Of a stretch of DNA of 64,000 bases, positions 1-11,758 are shown in pieces. The notes beneath the pieces were generated by a model. That model had not been told where the DNA came from and did no database searches. It was given only the letters and a program-made list of their open reading frames with translations. The position numbers and the translations under genes are program-made. This stretch comes from Strongyloides papillosus (taxonomy: Eukaryota; Nematoda; Chromadorea; Rhabditida; Strongyloididae): NCBI GenBank assembly GCA_005656395.1, contig SRSI01000023.1, positions 372,001-436,000 on the forward strand, read 5' to 3'. Within the stretch, counting starts at the first letter, position 1; every line of letters begins with the position of its first letter.

Positions 1-1017
1 CCAAGATGGGGTTTAGTTATGCATTATTATGCATCTAACGAGTGTTTTTCAATAATTTATACTTTAACATTTTATCAGTTTCAAACATTATTAATAATAG
101 TAGATGTCATACTTACTGTAAATAAAATTTTTGCGTATCTGAACCAGTTTTTTACAAAATCGGTTGGACAAAAAATGAGTCTTATATTATTGTTATTTTT
201 CAAATTGTCGTGAAATACCTTTATTATTCTTATCTATAATTTATTGGGGCTATTTTTATGGGCGTAGTATTCGTTCACGTAAAATGTTTAACATTTAAGA
301 AACTTTTAGAATAGATATCATTATTTGATCCATATCTTTTCCAAGTTCTTAAGATATTAAGTTACTTTAAAATTCAAATATTATATCTTTAGTAAATTAT
401 AAACCACATTGTCTTATTAAGTTTAAAAAAAAGTAAATCGAGTAACAGAATAAAGAGTTTAAAAAGGATTTGTTCCATAAATAACTTGTCTAATTCTTGC
501 AAAAATCCTTTGGAATTATATATTTACTTTTATTAAACAAGGAACACATCTTTTGATTATTTATTCATTAGCAATGCTGAATTTTAGCTAAAGTCTACTA
601 ACGACAAAATTATTTTTTTATTTCTTTTTATCATAGATAGTACTAAAAGGCATTTTAATTCATTAAATAGACTATTTATGAATAAACAAAATTAAACCTA
701 ATTCAAAATGCATATTTGATATTTCTTCATAATATTAATTTAATTTTTTGAATTTTATCTGCTATACTTAGCAACCTGACATCCTTAATGTTTTTAAAAA
801 AACATTATTCCAATGATAAAAAGTTGTTGAAAAGTGTTTACTTTTTTAGTGATAAATAACATTTTAATAAATAACAATGATGATAAACAAATAACATATT
901 CATAATCAGCGTAAAATTTTGAATCTGTTGATATATAAATTTGTTAAAAATTCAAAAAAATTTTTTTTTGTTGATAATCAATTAACCTATATCTTTCTTA
1001 AAAACTAAAATTTCAAG
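1..1017. other. AT-rich intergenic DNA
   Basis: I see no gene here. Open frames are short, dominated by hydrophobic or Asn/Lys codons, and have no recognisable family. The stretch leads directly into the satellite array and may be unique flank. Confidence 0.5.
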
Positions 1018-2730
1018 AATCTGTTCCATGCGTTTGTAGAACAAATTCGTGGCTACAAAATGAGATATCAACCATTTCTGTAACTTATGTACACACTTCA
1101 ATAAATATTATTAAATTATTTTAGTCAACTTCAATAAAATATGAAAAAAATTATTAAAAATATTAATATTTTGACAATAAAACAAAATTTAAAAAATCTG
1201 TCCCATGCGTTTGTAGAACAAACTTTTGGCTACAAAATGACACCTTAAACATTTCTATAGCTTAAGCACAGGCTTCAATAAATATTCCTAAAAATTTTCT
1301 TTCATGTATAGGAAAATTTTTTAAAAACTTATTATTAATTTTTAAATTTAAATAATTCCGCAATAAAACAATATTTAAAAAATCTGTGCCATGGGTTCGT
1401 AGAACAAACTCTTGGCTACAAAATGAGACTAACACCATATCTGTATCTTAAGTACAAGCTTCAATAAATATTCCTAAAGATTTTTATTCAGATATGGGAA
1501 AATTTTTTAAAAATTATTTTAAAATTTTTAAATTTAAATAAATCCACAATAAAACAAAATTTAAAAAATCTGTCCCATGCGTTTGTAGAACAAACTGTTG
1601 GCTACAAAATGAGACTACAGTCATATCTGTATCTTAAGCACAGGCTTCAATAAATATTCCTAAAAATTTTCATTCAAATATAGAAAATTTTTAGAAATTT
1701 ATTTAATTTTGAATAATTTCACTAAAAAGTAATATTTCAAAAATCTGTCCCATGCGTTTGTAGAACAAACTCTTGGCTACAAAATGACACCTTAACCATT
1801 TCTGTAGCACAAGCACAGGCTTCAATAAATATTCCTAAAGATTTTTATTCAGATATGGAAAAATTTTTTAAAAATTATTTTAAAATTTTTAAATTTAAAT
1901 AAATCCACAAAAAAACAAAATTTAAAAAATCTGTCCCATGCGTTTGTAGAACAAACTGTTGGCTACAAAATGAAACTACAGTCATATCTGTATCTTAAGC
2001 ACAGGCTTCAATAAATATTCCTAAAAATTTTCATTCAAATATAGAAAATTTTTAGAAATTTATTTTAATTTTGAATAATTTCCTTAAAAAGTAATATTTC
2101 AAAAATCTGTCCCATGCGTTTGTAGAACAAACTCTTGGCTACAAAATGACACCTTAACCATTTCTGTAGCTCAAGCACAAGCTTCAATAAATATTCCTAA
2201 AAATTTTTATTCAGATATGGGAAAATTTTTTAAAAATTATTTTAAAATTTTTAAATTTAAATAAATCCACAATAAAACAAAATTTAAAAAATCTGTCCCA
2301 TGCGTTTGTAGAACAAACTGTTGGCTACAAAATGAGACTACAGTCATATCTGTATCTTAAGCACAGGCTTCAATAAATATTCCTAAAAATTTTCATTCAA
2401 ATATAGAAAATTTTTAGAAATTTATTTAATTTTGAATAATTTCACTAAAAAGTAATATTTCAAAAATCTGTCCCATGCGTTTGTAGAACAAACTCTTGGC
2501 TACAAAATGACACCTTAACCATTTCTGTAGCACAAGCACAGGCTTCAATAAATATTCCTAAAGATTTTCATTAAAATATAGAAAATTTTTAGAAATTTAT
2601 TTAATTTTGAATAATTTCACTAAAAAGTAATATTTCAAAAATCTGTCCCATGCGTTTGTAGAACAAACCCTTGGCTACAAAATAACACCCTAACCATTTC
2701 TATAGCTCAAGCACAGGCTTCAAAAAAAAT
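1018..2730. repeat. Satellite array, ten ~176/186-bp units, dimeric order
   Basis: The box CTGTCCCATGCGTTTGTAGA (variants in the first and third copies) recurs at 1021, 1198, 1383, 1570, 1745, 1931, 2107, 2293, 2468 and 2643. Spacings are 177, 185, 187, 175, 186, 176, 186, 175 and 175. From the copy at 1570 onward two unit types alternate. One carries GTTGGCTACAAAATGAGACT and a ~176-bp period. The other carries CTTGGCTACAAAATGACACC and a ~186-bp period with a longer AT tail. The outer copies (1021-1383) are more diverged and the last is truncated near 2730, as expected at array edges. All copies share a GTTTGTagaACAAAC inverted repeat and a GGCTTCAATAAATATT box. No unit is coding. Confidence 0.95.
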
Positions 2731-3272
2731 TGTAATTTAACCACAATCAAGTTTAGTTTAATAGAAATATAATTTCATGTTTAAATGCTTTTTTTAAATT
2801 TTATTTCTGTAATAATCTTCTTCATTGTTTATTTTCTATTAAAAAGTTGTAATTAACTCATATTTTTTTGTTTATTTGTATAAATACTGTAATAGTAAAC
2901 AAATAAATAACTAATGTAAAGATTACTTGGAATTTTGTCACTGTAACTTTTATCCTAAGAAGAAAATTTTGTTTACTTCATTTTTTAGGTGTTTACACAC
3001 AACTTTTTTAAAATATAATTTTAAAAATAGATTCCGCATGTTAAATTACGTATAATTGTAAATTTTTAGGGCATAATAATCATTTTAAAATTTTGACAAA
3101 TTTAGATGGCAGGTTGCTAGCTATACTCTTTTAAATATTTTGTTAATTAAAAAATGATGAGCAATCATATTAAACATAATAAAAATTACTTTATTTCATT
3201 TTATATACTACAGAAAAAGGTATGAGTACAAATAGATTACAGATATTATGCTATTTTATAGTTTACTAATAT
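2731..3272. other. Intergenic, 3' flank of the 3273-5195 gene
   Basis: AT-rich with no gene seen. On the minus strand an AATAAA hexamer at 3195-3190 lies about 80 bp past the stop of the next gene and is its likely polyadenylation signal. Confidence 0.5.
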
Positions 3273-5195
3273 TTACTTTACTTTGAAGACACTATCCTCC
3301 ATGTTACTAATCTTTTTCTGGTTTGAATTTTTCCCAACTACCTTATTTGGAGCATTTTTCATTTGATTTATTAAATTAATATTTGGATTCTCAGCGGCTA
3401 CCTTTTGTCCAAGACTGGTCACTTTATTATTTATATTTGCATTCTTTTTAACTATCGTTTTTGACATTTTCCTAGATTTTGTAGCAACATTTTTGTTCTG
3501 TATGATTGGAACATTTGAAACTTCTGAGACTACGGTCGAAGATTTGGATGTCGATTGAGATGAGGACATTGAAGAACTTGTAGATAAGCTGATGTCTGTT
3601 TTCCTTTTTTTTAATTGTAGTTTTTTGTAAATCACAAGTCCAGCTATTAAGAGTGCAGTAATAAGGATGAAAACTCCAAAAATAATCCAATAAAAGTATT
3701 CTCCAGTTAAAACAATAATGAATTCCGTTTCTTTTATATAATCTGGTTTCTTAATTTTGGAATTGTTACCCTTTGTAATTAAGATACATTTATATATTCT
3801 ATTTGATACCAAATTTTTTACACCATCTACTGTTATATATTTCTCTGTTGTTTCATCAAACATCGTTAATGATGTTGAATAACGGAGTCCATAAAAATCT
3901 TTAAATGTCCGATATTTCATTTCATCAAGTACTATATGGCATCCAATTGAAGCTTTTTTTATTTCCCCACTGAAAAGCGTATAAATGTCTTTTCTTCCAA
4001 ATTTTTGGTCAATTTTACTGTCAAATCCTTGAACATTGTCATCTATTTTTAAACGCAGTGTTGCTGATATAGTGGGTACACTACACTTGGCTTCATAATT
4101 CATTATATACCCGAAAGAACTTTCAATATTTGATCCTAAATCAAAAAAATCTTGAGTATTTAGAATGTGCAATCTGTGCCCAGCATATAGATTTGTTTGG
4201 TTTACAAGTTTTTCAATTGAAAATTCATCAATTTTATGATATTGATTTCCAGGTGGTAGAAAAGCAATAACTCCTAGTTTTGATTCATAAAGCATAGTAT
4301 CCTTGCATATTAATTTGTTACCAGATAAACTAGCCACACTGGTTTTTTCTTTATGATTATGAATAAAATTAGCCTTCTCATTATTGTAATCGTCACATTG
4401 ATAACCAACATCAATTGAAGGCATGAACATTTGTTTAAGTTTACCACACTTAACAAATGTTTTACTACCAATATTGTGGCAATAGGCATATTTCAAGAAG
4501 TACACTCTTGAAGGGTTTTTGAATTCCAATGTAGTTACATTATTTTCCCATGTTGGAATGTATTCAGAATTTGAAGATTGTGGTAGCCAAGATGGTCCAG
4601 GGCAAACAGCGATACTAAATATGTTTTTATTAGTATTACTTTTTGGAATGAGCTTCAATACCAAATTATCATATTCATGTGATTTTGTGAACCCCATATA
4701 AATAAAATCTTTGGCTTCAGGAGCATTTTTACAAAATGGAAATAATATATAAGTACCATAACTACAATAGTAAAAAGCTCCTATTCTACACTTATATAAA
4801 TTGCAGGATAAGGCATCATATTGATATACCTTTTCTCCATTTCTCAGAATATATTCTTTGGGTTTGAGTTTATTCGTTTCGTATTTGTTAGCTGGGATAT
4901 TCTTTAAAAATATTCTCATTTCACCATCATATTTTCGATCTATTAAAAAGTCTCTTTTCACATGAAGCCTATATAAAATTAGAGGTTTTGTTAAATTATA
5001 ACCATCGACTTTAAAATTCATATTATTTTGCCTTTCACCAACAAAATGAAACCAATAAGAATAATCGTCACCTGAATAACGCCAATATTCTAAATGGTAG
5101 TCTTCAGCTCGAAGTAAATCTAAAGATGTTATCAATCCAAATAAAATACATGCATGTATGATAAATGTCAGATAGATATAAGACAACTTTGCCAT
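3273..5195 (-). CDS. Orphan type I membrane protein, 640 aa
   Basis: I do not recognise the family. The single uninterrupted exon encodes a hydrophobic N-terminus (about residues 6-26, a likely signal peptide), a ~470-residue predicted extracellular part with many cysteines and several N-glycosylation sequons, one transmembrane helix at about residues 500-522, and a ~118-residue basic cytoplasmic tail. The tail starts with a Lys/Arg stop-transfer run, then a Ser/Thr-rich stretch (about 535-553) and an Asn/Lys-rich end. This layout fits a surface or secretory-pathway receptor or adhesion molecule; that is inference from topology only. The first ATG at 5195 is used because it sits directly before the signal-like segment. 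No intron is needed. It is probably a nematode- or lineage-restricted gene. Confidence 0.85.
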   Translation of the reverse strand: MAKLSYIYLTFIIHACILFGLITSLDLLRAEDYHLEYWRYSGDDYSYWFHFVGERQNNMNFKVDGYNLTKPLILYRLHVKRDFLIDRKYDGEMRIFLKNIPANKYETNKLKPKEYILRNGEKVYQYDALSCNLYKCRIGAFYYCSYGTYILFPFCKNAPEAKDFIYMGFTKSHEYDNLVLKLIPKSNTNKNIFSIAVCPGPSWLPQSSNSEYIPTWENNVTTLEFKNPSRVYFLKYAYCHNIGSKTFVKCGKLKQMFMPSIDVGYQCDDYNNEKANFIHNHKEKTSVASLSGNKLICKDTMLYESKLGVIAFLPPGNQYHKIDEFSIEKLVNQTNLYAGHRLHILNTQDFFDLGSNIESSFGYIMNYEAKCSVPTISATLRLKIDDNVQGFDSKIDQKFGRKDIYTLFSGEIKKASIGCHIVLDEMKYRTFKDFYGLRYSTSLTMFDETTEKYITVDGVKNLVSNRIYKCILITKGNNSKIKKPDYIKETEFIIVLTGEYFYWIIFGVFILITALLIAGLVIYKKLQLKKRKTDISLSTSSSMSSSQSTSKSSTVVSEVSNVPIIQNKNVATKSRKMSKTIVKKNANINNKVTSLGQKVAAENPNINLINQMKNAPNKVVGKNSNQKKISNMEDSVFKVK

Positions 5196-5708
5196 ATTAA
5201 AAATAACTTGAAAAGTATAAAATTTTTTATTTTCTATATAATATACTATGCTAGTTTACTTTGCATTTTTTTCATAAAATGCATATTTTTAATCAAACTA
5301 TAAAGAAGGCTTTTTGCGGGGAACACCAAAGACGAACGAAAAATTTAATATATTCTTTTTAATTAATCGGATATAATTGAATACACACACTAGAATTTCA
5401 TTATTATGTTACAGAGTGTTAATTATTTAAAAAAAAACATTTTAATAAACCAGTCTGAATTTGCTTAGTTTCGTTTAACCTTTAAATCCATTCAGTTTAG
5501 ATTTTTTTTATGTTTAAAAAGAATTTTTAATTAATTGCAAAATCATCGTTTTTTTATTCATACAAATTTATGAAAAAATCTAAATTTGCATATTGGCTTT
5601 AAAAAACCATAAAATAATGTTTTAGAAGAAGAATTTTCCCGTGCAACCTAGTTTTATGTAGGCAAAATCATGATTGTTTTTTATACTTCTTAGTTAGAAG
5701 TAAATATA
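5196..5708. other. Upstream region of the orphan membrane gene
   Basis: AT-rich flank between the gene start and the MITE. I see no gene, only poly-T/poly-A runs. It should contain the promoter of the minus-strand gene, but no motif stands out. Confidence 0.4.
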
Positions 5709-6660
5709 CACTCAAAAAATTCTTCCGTTTTTCAAATTCCGTAATGATTTTAACAATCAGTTTTTGTTTTTTCTCTGTTTTTTTAAAAATTTCGTTAATT
5801 TTAAATACGATTTCATAAAATTTTCCGTTTTATTTTACTCCGATATTATTTGTACCGTTTCTATGTTATAAACTTAGTAAGAGATGTCGCGTTCCTCTGT
5901 CATTATTTTTATAGTATAAATAATATGATGTTTTACCTATTCAATCATTCTCTGGCTGTTATAGGAACCAAGGAGCCGACCTTGTTTTTTTTATTAAGAT
6001 GTTTTTAGTTTTTTATATGTATGTTCACTAACAAAAATGATCTATTAGCCAAACCGTGTAATATTTTTTTACTCTCTATACGCTAAAAATTAAAAGTATA
6101 CACAAAATAATATTTTAAATGTAAATCCTCATAGTGTTAAAATAAAATTATAAAATATTTATATAAAAATTGTAGACAAAATTTCTTATTTTTTTTTTCA
6201 GTTGCATTGTATATGGCTAAATATCATCTTCATGAAGAATATTTTTCTGACACAAAACAAAAACAGTAAAACCAAACAATTAAAAGTTAGGTTCAGGTGA
6301 ATGCGAATAAATTTTTATCAATCCAGGCCTCTTAACCGTTCTCAATCCTTTCTGAATTTTCTGTGAAATATAAAGATTAAACATCAAATAAATGCCTTAT
6401 GATTTGGACCACAATTTAAAAAGTTTGCATTTTAAAACTCAGTTTTTTTAAATACGTAATTAAAAATTATTCCGTTTAAAAAAAACTCCGTTCATGATAT
6501 TAATCCGTTTTTTAAAAGATTGTATTTTAAAATTCAGTTTTTTTAAATTACGTAATATATAATTATTCCGTTTTTGCTAAAAATTCCGTTTTTTTAGTCT
6601 ACGTTTTTTTTGATTTTTACGGAAAATTTTCCGTTCATAAACGGAAGAATTTTTTGAATG
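5709..6660. mobile_element. Non-autonomous Tc1/mariner-type element (MITE), ~952 bp
   Basis: The ends are inverted repeats of about 22 bp: CACTCAAAAAATTCTTCCGT on the left and its near-perfect complement ending TTTTTTGAATG on the right, with one mismatch. Both are flanked by TA (5707-5708 and 6661-6662), the target duplication of the Tc1/mariner superfamily. The interior has no transposase frame. It is peppered with TTCCGTTT-type words on both strands. It also holds a diverged ~60-bp direct duplication at about 6424-6480 and 6521-6576 (GCATTTTAAAACTCAGTTTT versus GTATTTTAAAATTCAGTTTT). No second copy is present in this window, so copy number is unknown. Confidence 0.75.
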
Positions 6661-6773
6661 TATCTATTTACTATTCATTCACGTAAAATAATTAATATCT
6701 AGAGAGTGTATTAATATACTAAAACTATTCTTTTGAAAAAATGAAGAAAAAACAGCATTCATTCAAAAAAGTA

Positions 6774-7686
6774 TTAGGTTGAGGAATAAATAATGGCCGC
6801 AAATTCTTACTACAATTTTCCATTGTAAAAAATTAGAATAAATAAATTTTAATTAAAACAGTCTTTATGTAGAAATGTAGGTGGACTTGCCTGATAATAT
6901 TTTGTATATTACTTTAATTTATAAATTAATTTTTAAAAAAGTTATGTCCGATCCTAAAAATGTTGTCAAAAAGAGAATTACGGATAATTTTCTTACATGA
7001 TTTCAAACTTTAACATAATAGAGTTGAAGCATATCGAAATATAGTAAATGTAAAGGAGGAAGGATCAACTTCTGAACGCTCTTTGCATCGGTGGTTTAAG
7101 AAGTTCCAAGGGGTTAATTTTCATCTCGATAATTAAGAAGGTAGAGGAAAACCCTTTACTACAAATACTCAGAATTAACGGAAGATTGTCGAGCTAAATC
7201 TAAATCAGTGACCAAGAAAGCTGAAATATATTACGGGAGCTTGAGAAAATGAATGAAAAACTAAGAAAAATCATCCGACTTTAGAAATAGGAATAACTCA
7301 ATATTATAGGACGACAAAATAAGAAGCTATTTTTCAAAGCTAGTATTAAAAAAACTTGGTGAATTGAAATATGGGGCTCTATCTCACCCTCCATACTCAC
7401 CTGATCTCTTTCTTACAATTTCCGATTTGTTTGAGCATTTCGATGTATTTTTTAAGGATAAATTGTTTAAGAATTAGGAGTCGTCAGAAAGCGATCTCAG
7501 TGACTTTTATTAAATCCAAAAGTCCTGAATCTTATAAAACGGGGATTCAAAAGCCGTTAGAACGTTGAGAAAAATGTGTAGATTCTAACGAGTATTATTT
7601 CGATAAATTTATTTAACATAAACTTAAATAAATGTTGCTTTAATTCATTTTTTCTGTCCACGGCCATTATTTATTCCTCAACCTAA
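6774..7686 (+). mobile_element. Defective mariner transposon, 913 bp, perfect 26-bp TIRs
   Basis: Terminal inverted repeats at 6774-6799 and 7661-7686 (TTAGGTTGAGGAATAAATAA then TGGCCG) match exactly over 26 bp and are flanked by TA on both sides. Inside are two pieces of a mariner transposase on the plus strand. An N-terminal HTH part at about 7020-7160 reads in one frame as EAYRNIVNVKEEGSTSER followed by a WFKKF motif. A C-terminal part at about 7380-7600 contains HPPYSPDL, the region with the third catalytic Asp. Full mariners are about 1.3 kb, so the middle of the gene is missing. The remaining frames carry several stops and shifts. The copy is dead, but its intact TIRs could still be recognised by a related transposase. 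Confidence 0.92.
6944..7610 (+). pseudogene. Broken mariner transposase remnant
   Basis: A likely original start at 6944 is followed by MSDPKNVV, then frame-disrupting stops and shifts. The helix-turn-helix/paired-like N-terminal domain and the C-terminal catalytic segment with the YSPDL motif remain recognisable, but the first catalytic Asp region between them is absent or unreadable. The span is about 670 bp compared with about 1,035 bp for an intact family member. It cannot encode a working enzyme. Confidence 0.8.
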
Positions 7687-8138
7687 TATTAAATTTCTTT
7701 GAACAAATAAACCTCTTGATAAACTTATTTTTTAGATAATTGAAATTTATCTAGAAACGTTATGTCATTTAATTTCGAAAACTATTCGCTGAGTTATGAT
7801 TCCCTAAAATTTGTGTTTCTTTAAAAAAACATATCATTTTTTGGTCTATAACGCTGTTCATTTTTAATTTTAATATTAAGTCATCTTATTATTCAAATTT
7901 TACGTTTCAAACGAGATATAAAGCATTTTATTAATTTTGAATTAATTCAATAAACTGAGAAATTTATGAAATAAGGAGTTTGAAAAAGAGGATTATTAAA
8001 AAGTGCCTAAAACTGATTTTCCCCTCAAATTAGGAAAAACACATCCTTTGACAATTTATTTATGCGATCGACTAAATTTAAAAAAATTACGGTAAAAACA
8101 AATTTAGCTTTATTATTTCTTTTTATTTTAGACAAAAA
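7687..8138. other. Intergenic, 3' flank of the glycerophosphodiesterase gene
   Basis: AT-rich with no gene seen. Part of it (about 7780-7930) looks like decayed repeat sequence, but no ends can be defined. Confidence 0.35.
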
Positions 8139-10601
8139 TCATTGTTTCTTTTCCTGGCGATTCCTATTTGACATCAAAATCTCTAAAGATTCAATAACAT
8201 CTAAATACACCGACTGTGGTTCATCATTCGATAATGCATTTAACGAAACAGTCTTTGATACACATGGCGTTACACTCCTCGACAACAAAGCTTTTCTTGC
8301 CTCTTTAGCAACCAAAAATATATTCTGCCTAGGTTCATTCTCCCCAATTCTATCATAAATAACACCATCAACATTCAAAACATTCTTGAAATAATCAACG
8401 TTTTCTTTGTTATTCAGATCATCACCCCAGACAAATGATACCAACCCAAAATTATCGCCACGATATTTCGGTTCTGGATTACGTAATAAGTCTTCGCTAT
8501 GAAAGTTTACACCAAGAATCTTTGAACTGTAAGCAAAGTTAACTCCATTATATGAGGTTGTTGATCTTATATCTACAAATGGTGTATATCTTGTTGTTTC
8601 ACCGACACACAAAAATAATACAGGATACTTATTTTGTTTTTGTGATATTCTATAAATATGATAGTTATAATTTGTAAATTAAAATAGACAAAACATACAT
8701 TGTGCACATATCGGGATCAAAAGATGAAAAAACAATCCTCCTATCTTTGGCATATTGGAAAATATCTTGTAAAATAACATCAATAAACTCATTTCTTTCA
8801 AAATAATAACTACACTCATGAGTACCATCTTTTAGTAATAATGGATACTTTATTTCAATATTAAATCCAACATCAGTATTTACTTTTTGCAATGCTTCAA
8901 TCAATGTTGGAAACGGACGATTTTCCTCATCATCATCATACATGTCTCCACCATGTTCTGGACCATCTAATGTTGATTCTTTATGTTCAACTTGCAAAAG
9001 TCTTAATTGCTTTAATTTTAAATCTTTAATTGCTAGTACATGATAATCAATTTCACTGTTATCATCATCTTTTTTCATAAAGCCGCTTAAAGAATTTATT
9101 GATGAGCATGATGAATTTCTGGTAAGAGATTCCGTATTTAAAAGGTCACATTTCTTTTTAGCAACATGTACTTTGACATGAAAATCATGATACACAATAG
9201 GTATCTTATCTTTCGTCAATTGTACATCAAACTCAACAAAATCCGCTCCATTTCTATAAGCTTTTTCAAGTGAAAAAACAGTATTTTCTCTAGCTACAGC
9301 TTTTTGGGTATAAGAATTCCCCATTCCCCTATGGCCAACCTCGACAGTTTTCCTTTTCTTCCAATATCTAGCATATGTATGCTCCATCGATTGGTATTGG
9401 TCTGTATTATTTATTGGTTTAATAAGAAGATAGTCTATGGTAATTTGGCCTATTGGAATTTGATTAGGAGCTAAAATTGGAACTATCATATCACCAATTG
9501 TTCCAATTATACTTGAAGGCATACAAATGGCAGTGGCTAGCCGATGGTACCCTGGATGAGTAGGATTTTTCTTTATAGCATTCATCACATTATCTGCTTC
9601 TATAAAAAAGTCAAAACGAAATGCTAAATTGTCTATTGATGATGTTGTGGTACGGAAGACGAAATAGTCATCCTTATTATTAAATAACAAACCACTTTTT
9701 GGTTGATCATTGTACTCTGGTAAATCACTTGATATAATTGCAACATCAGTATTAGAAAATGTTGGAAGTATTGGGAGTGGTTCTTTCTCATTATCTTGTA
9801 AATTAGACTCTTCATCTATCGAATCTGTCTAAAAAAATTAGAATTAGAGAGACGATAGTGATTATATAGTAAAAAAAGGCTAACTTCATTAAACGAACAA
9901 TATATAATAAAATAGACAAAAATTATATCAAAAAAAATTACAGTTTTAACATAAAAAGAACTTTGTCTCCAAAAAGGCATCATTTTATCTGATGGTATGT
10001 AACTGTATTCCTGGAAATTAATTAGCAAAAAGCAAAGGATTTAAAATTAATATTCTATGGTAATTTAACTTACTTCCTTGTATCTTAAATCAAAAGGCGT
10101 TACTTTAATATAGTATAATTTATTCTTGTGACGTTCTTTAAAAAATTTTAAAGCTTCACCATGAATACGGAGATATATCTCGCATTGTTCTTTATTAACT
10201 AACCAACCATGATTTATAAGTAATCTCCCCTCCAAAACACCAAATTCATGGACTCCATTAACATTAATAACACCACCAATATCATCCAACTTCAAATTAA
10301 ATTTTCTCGCTTTTATATGGCTTTCCCATAAACTAACTATAATAATCCTACCATTACTATTACACTCTGATAACAAATAATAACCAGTAAAATATCTAAA
10401 ACGTATTTTTTCAATTAACTGATTTTTATCAATCTCAATTTTGGCTGTCCATAGTGATGAATCGTCACTGTCAACACTCATTTCAATGGCATTTTGTGGC
10501 AACCACATCCCTAGCTTATCCACTGATCCAACCACAAACATCTTTTCCCATATTTTTATGTTTTTGTATCGCACTCGGAAATTTATTATATGGGTGGGCA
10601 T
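8139..10601 (-). CDS. Glycerophosphocholine phosphodiesterase, GPCPD1-type (CBM20 + GDPD), 722 aa
   Basis: Predicted enzyme that hydrolyses glycerophosphocholine and related glycerophosphodiesters to glycerol-3-phosphate and the alcohol, probably cytosolic. I read three exons: 10601-10074, 9828-8699 and 8649-8139. All junctions are GT-AG and keep frame. Exon 1 carries an N-terminal CBM20 starch-binding-like domain (residues about 1-115, with [14 protein letters not shown]). The GDPD domain lies about residues 295-690: GHRGMGNS with the catalytic [43 protein letters not shown] and a C-terminal LVSFVWGDD motif. The CBM20-GDPD order and length (human GPCPD1 is 672 aa) identify the family. The 245-bp first intron is long for this window, so a small missed exon there is possible. 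Confidence 0.93.
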
Positions 10602-11758
10602 TTTTATATTGACAACCTAAAATATTATTATATTACTTTGCCACTTTTTTATCAGTTTTATTTTATTTTGTCTAACGATAGTTCAAAAATTTATAGAAAA
10701 AAAACAAGAATAGAATAAAATTATCTAAAATATCAATTAATTAATAGTAATTTTTTATTTTTCTGATAAATTTATAGAAAATTTATTCAAAAAAGTAAAA
10801 AAGAGTGAGTAAAATATAAAAATATTATTATAAAAATATTTTTTTATCATCATACAATGAATAAAAAATAATAATTATTCTAATTTATATTTCTATATTA
10901 AATATTAAAAAAACATGACAACCTCCACAAAAAAACCATTGAAGTTATAATTAAAGGTAAATGTGAAAAATTATTATTTTTCTTTTGTATAAAAAAGCCT
11001 ATGGCAAATTTTTATCTAAAACTTGAGAAACTCTCTATTATTGAGTGGATTATTATATATATTTTTCTAACTTTACCTATATTGATAATTCTTTATTTTT
11101 TTACCAATTGCGTTTATGAAAAGTAAGTTTTTAATATTTTTATTTCATCAATGAGGGAGAAGAATTATATTGAGTGGAAAGTATAATCAGTGATTATATA
11201 AAAATAATTTTATTGACATTCTTTAATTCTTTAGGAAGAGAGGCACATAATGTTGTATTTTGACAAAATATTACTCTTTAATAACAAACTCCATCATGTG
11301 ATTACTCCAACTTAAATCTCAACTTATGTTTTGAATCATTTTTTTAGAAGATTATCAAATTTAAATTGAAAAGGTTTATATTTTAAATATCACAATATTA
11401 TAATGTAATTTAATAGTATATACTAGAAATATTTGTCAATTGAATTACCATTATTGTAACTTGAGAAGAAATATTAGATTATATATGGAAGAATAGTGTT
11501 TACTACACAGACACATCTAACACAATAAAGAAGCTAATTTAGTTTTTCTTTCTAAAGTTAAATAAATTTTAAATACATAAGCTGAGCTTAAATTTTACTT
11601 TTTTTTTCATCACACTCTTTGACTACCCTTATCTAAGAAGACATCATTTTATCTTTCCTCAACTACTTTTAAATTTTTTGACTGTACAAAGATTTTATAT
11701 GTTATATCCCATTTTTAGATTTTTGATAATAATTTATCCAACACCAACAAGACGTCAG
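10602..11758. other. Intergenic between divergent GPCPD1-like and snapin genes
   Basis: Over 1 kb of AT-rich DNA with no gene or structured RNA that I can support. It must hold the promoters of the flanking genes. Confidence 0.4.

Noticed and set aside
19..213. 64-codon frame at the left edge
   Set aside because: Hydrophobic chance frame in AT-rich DNA; no signal, motif or partner exon.
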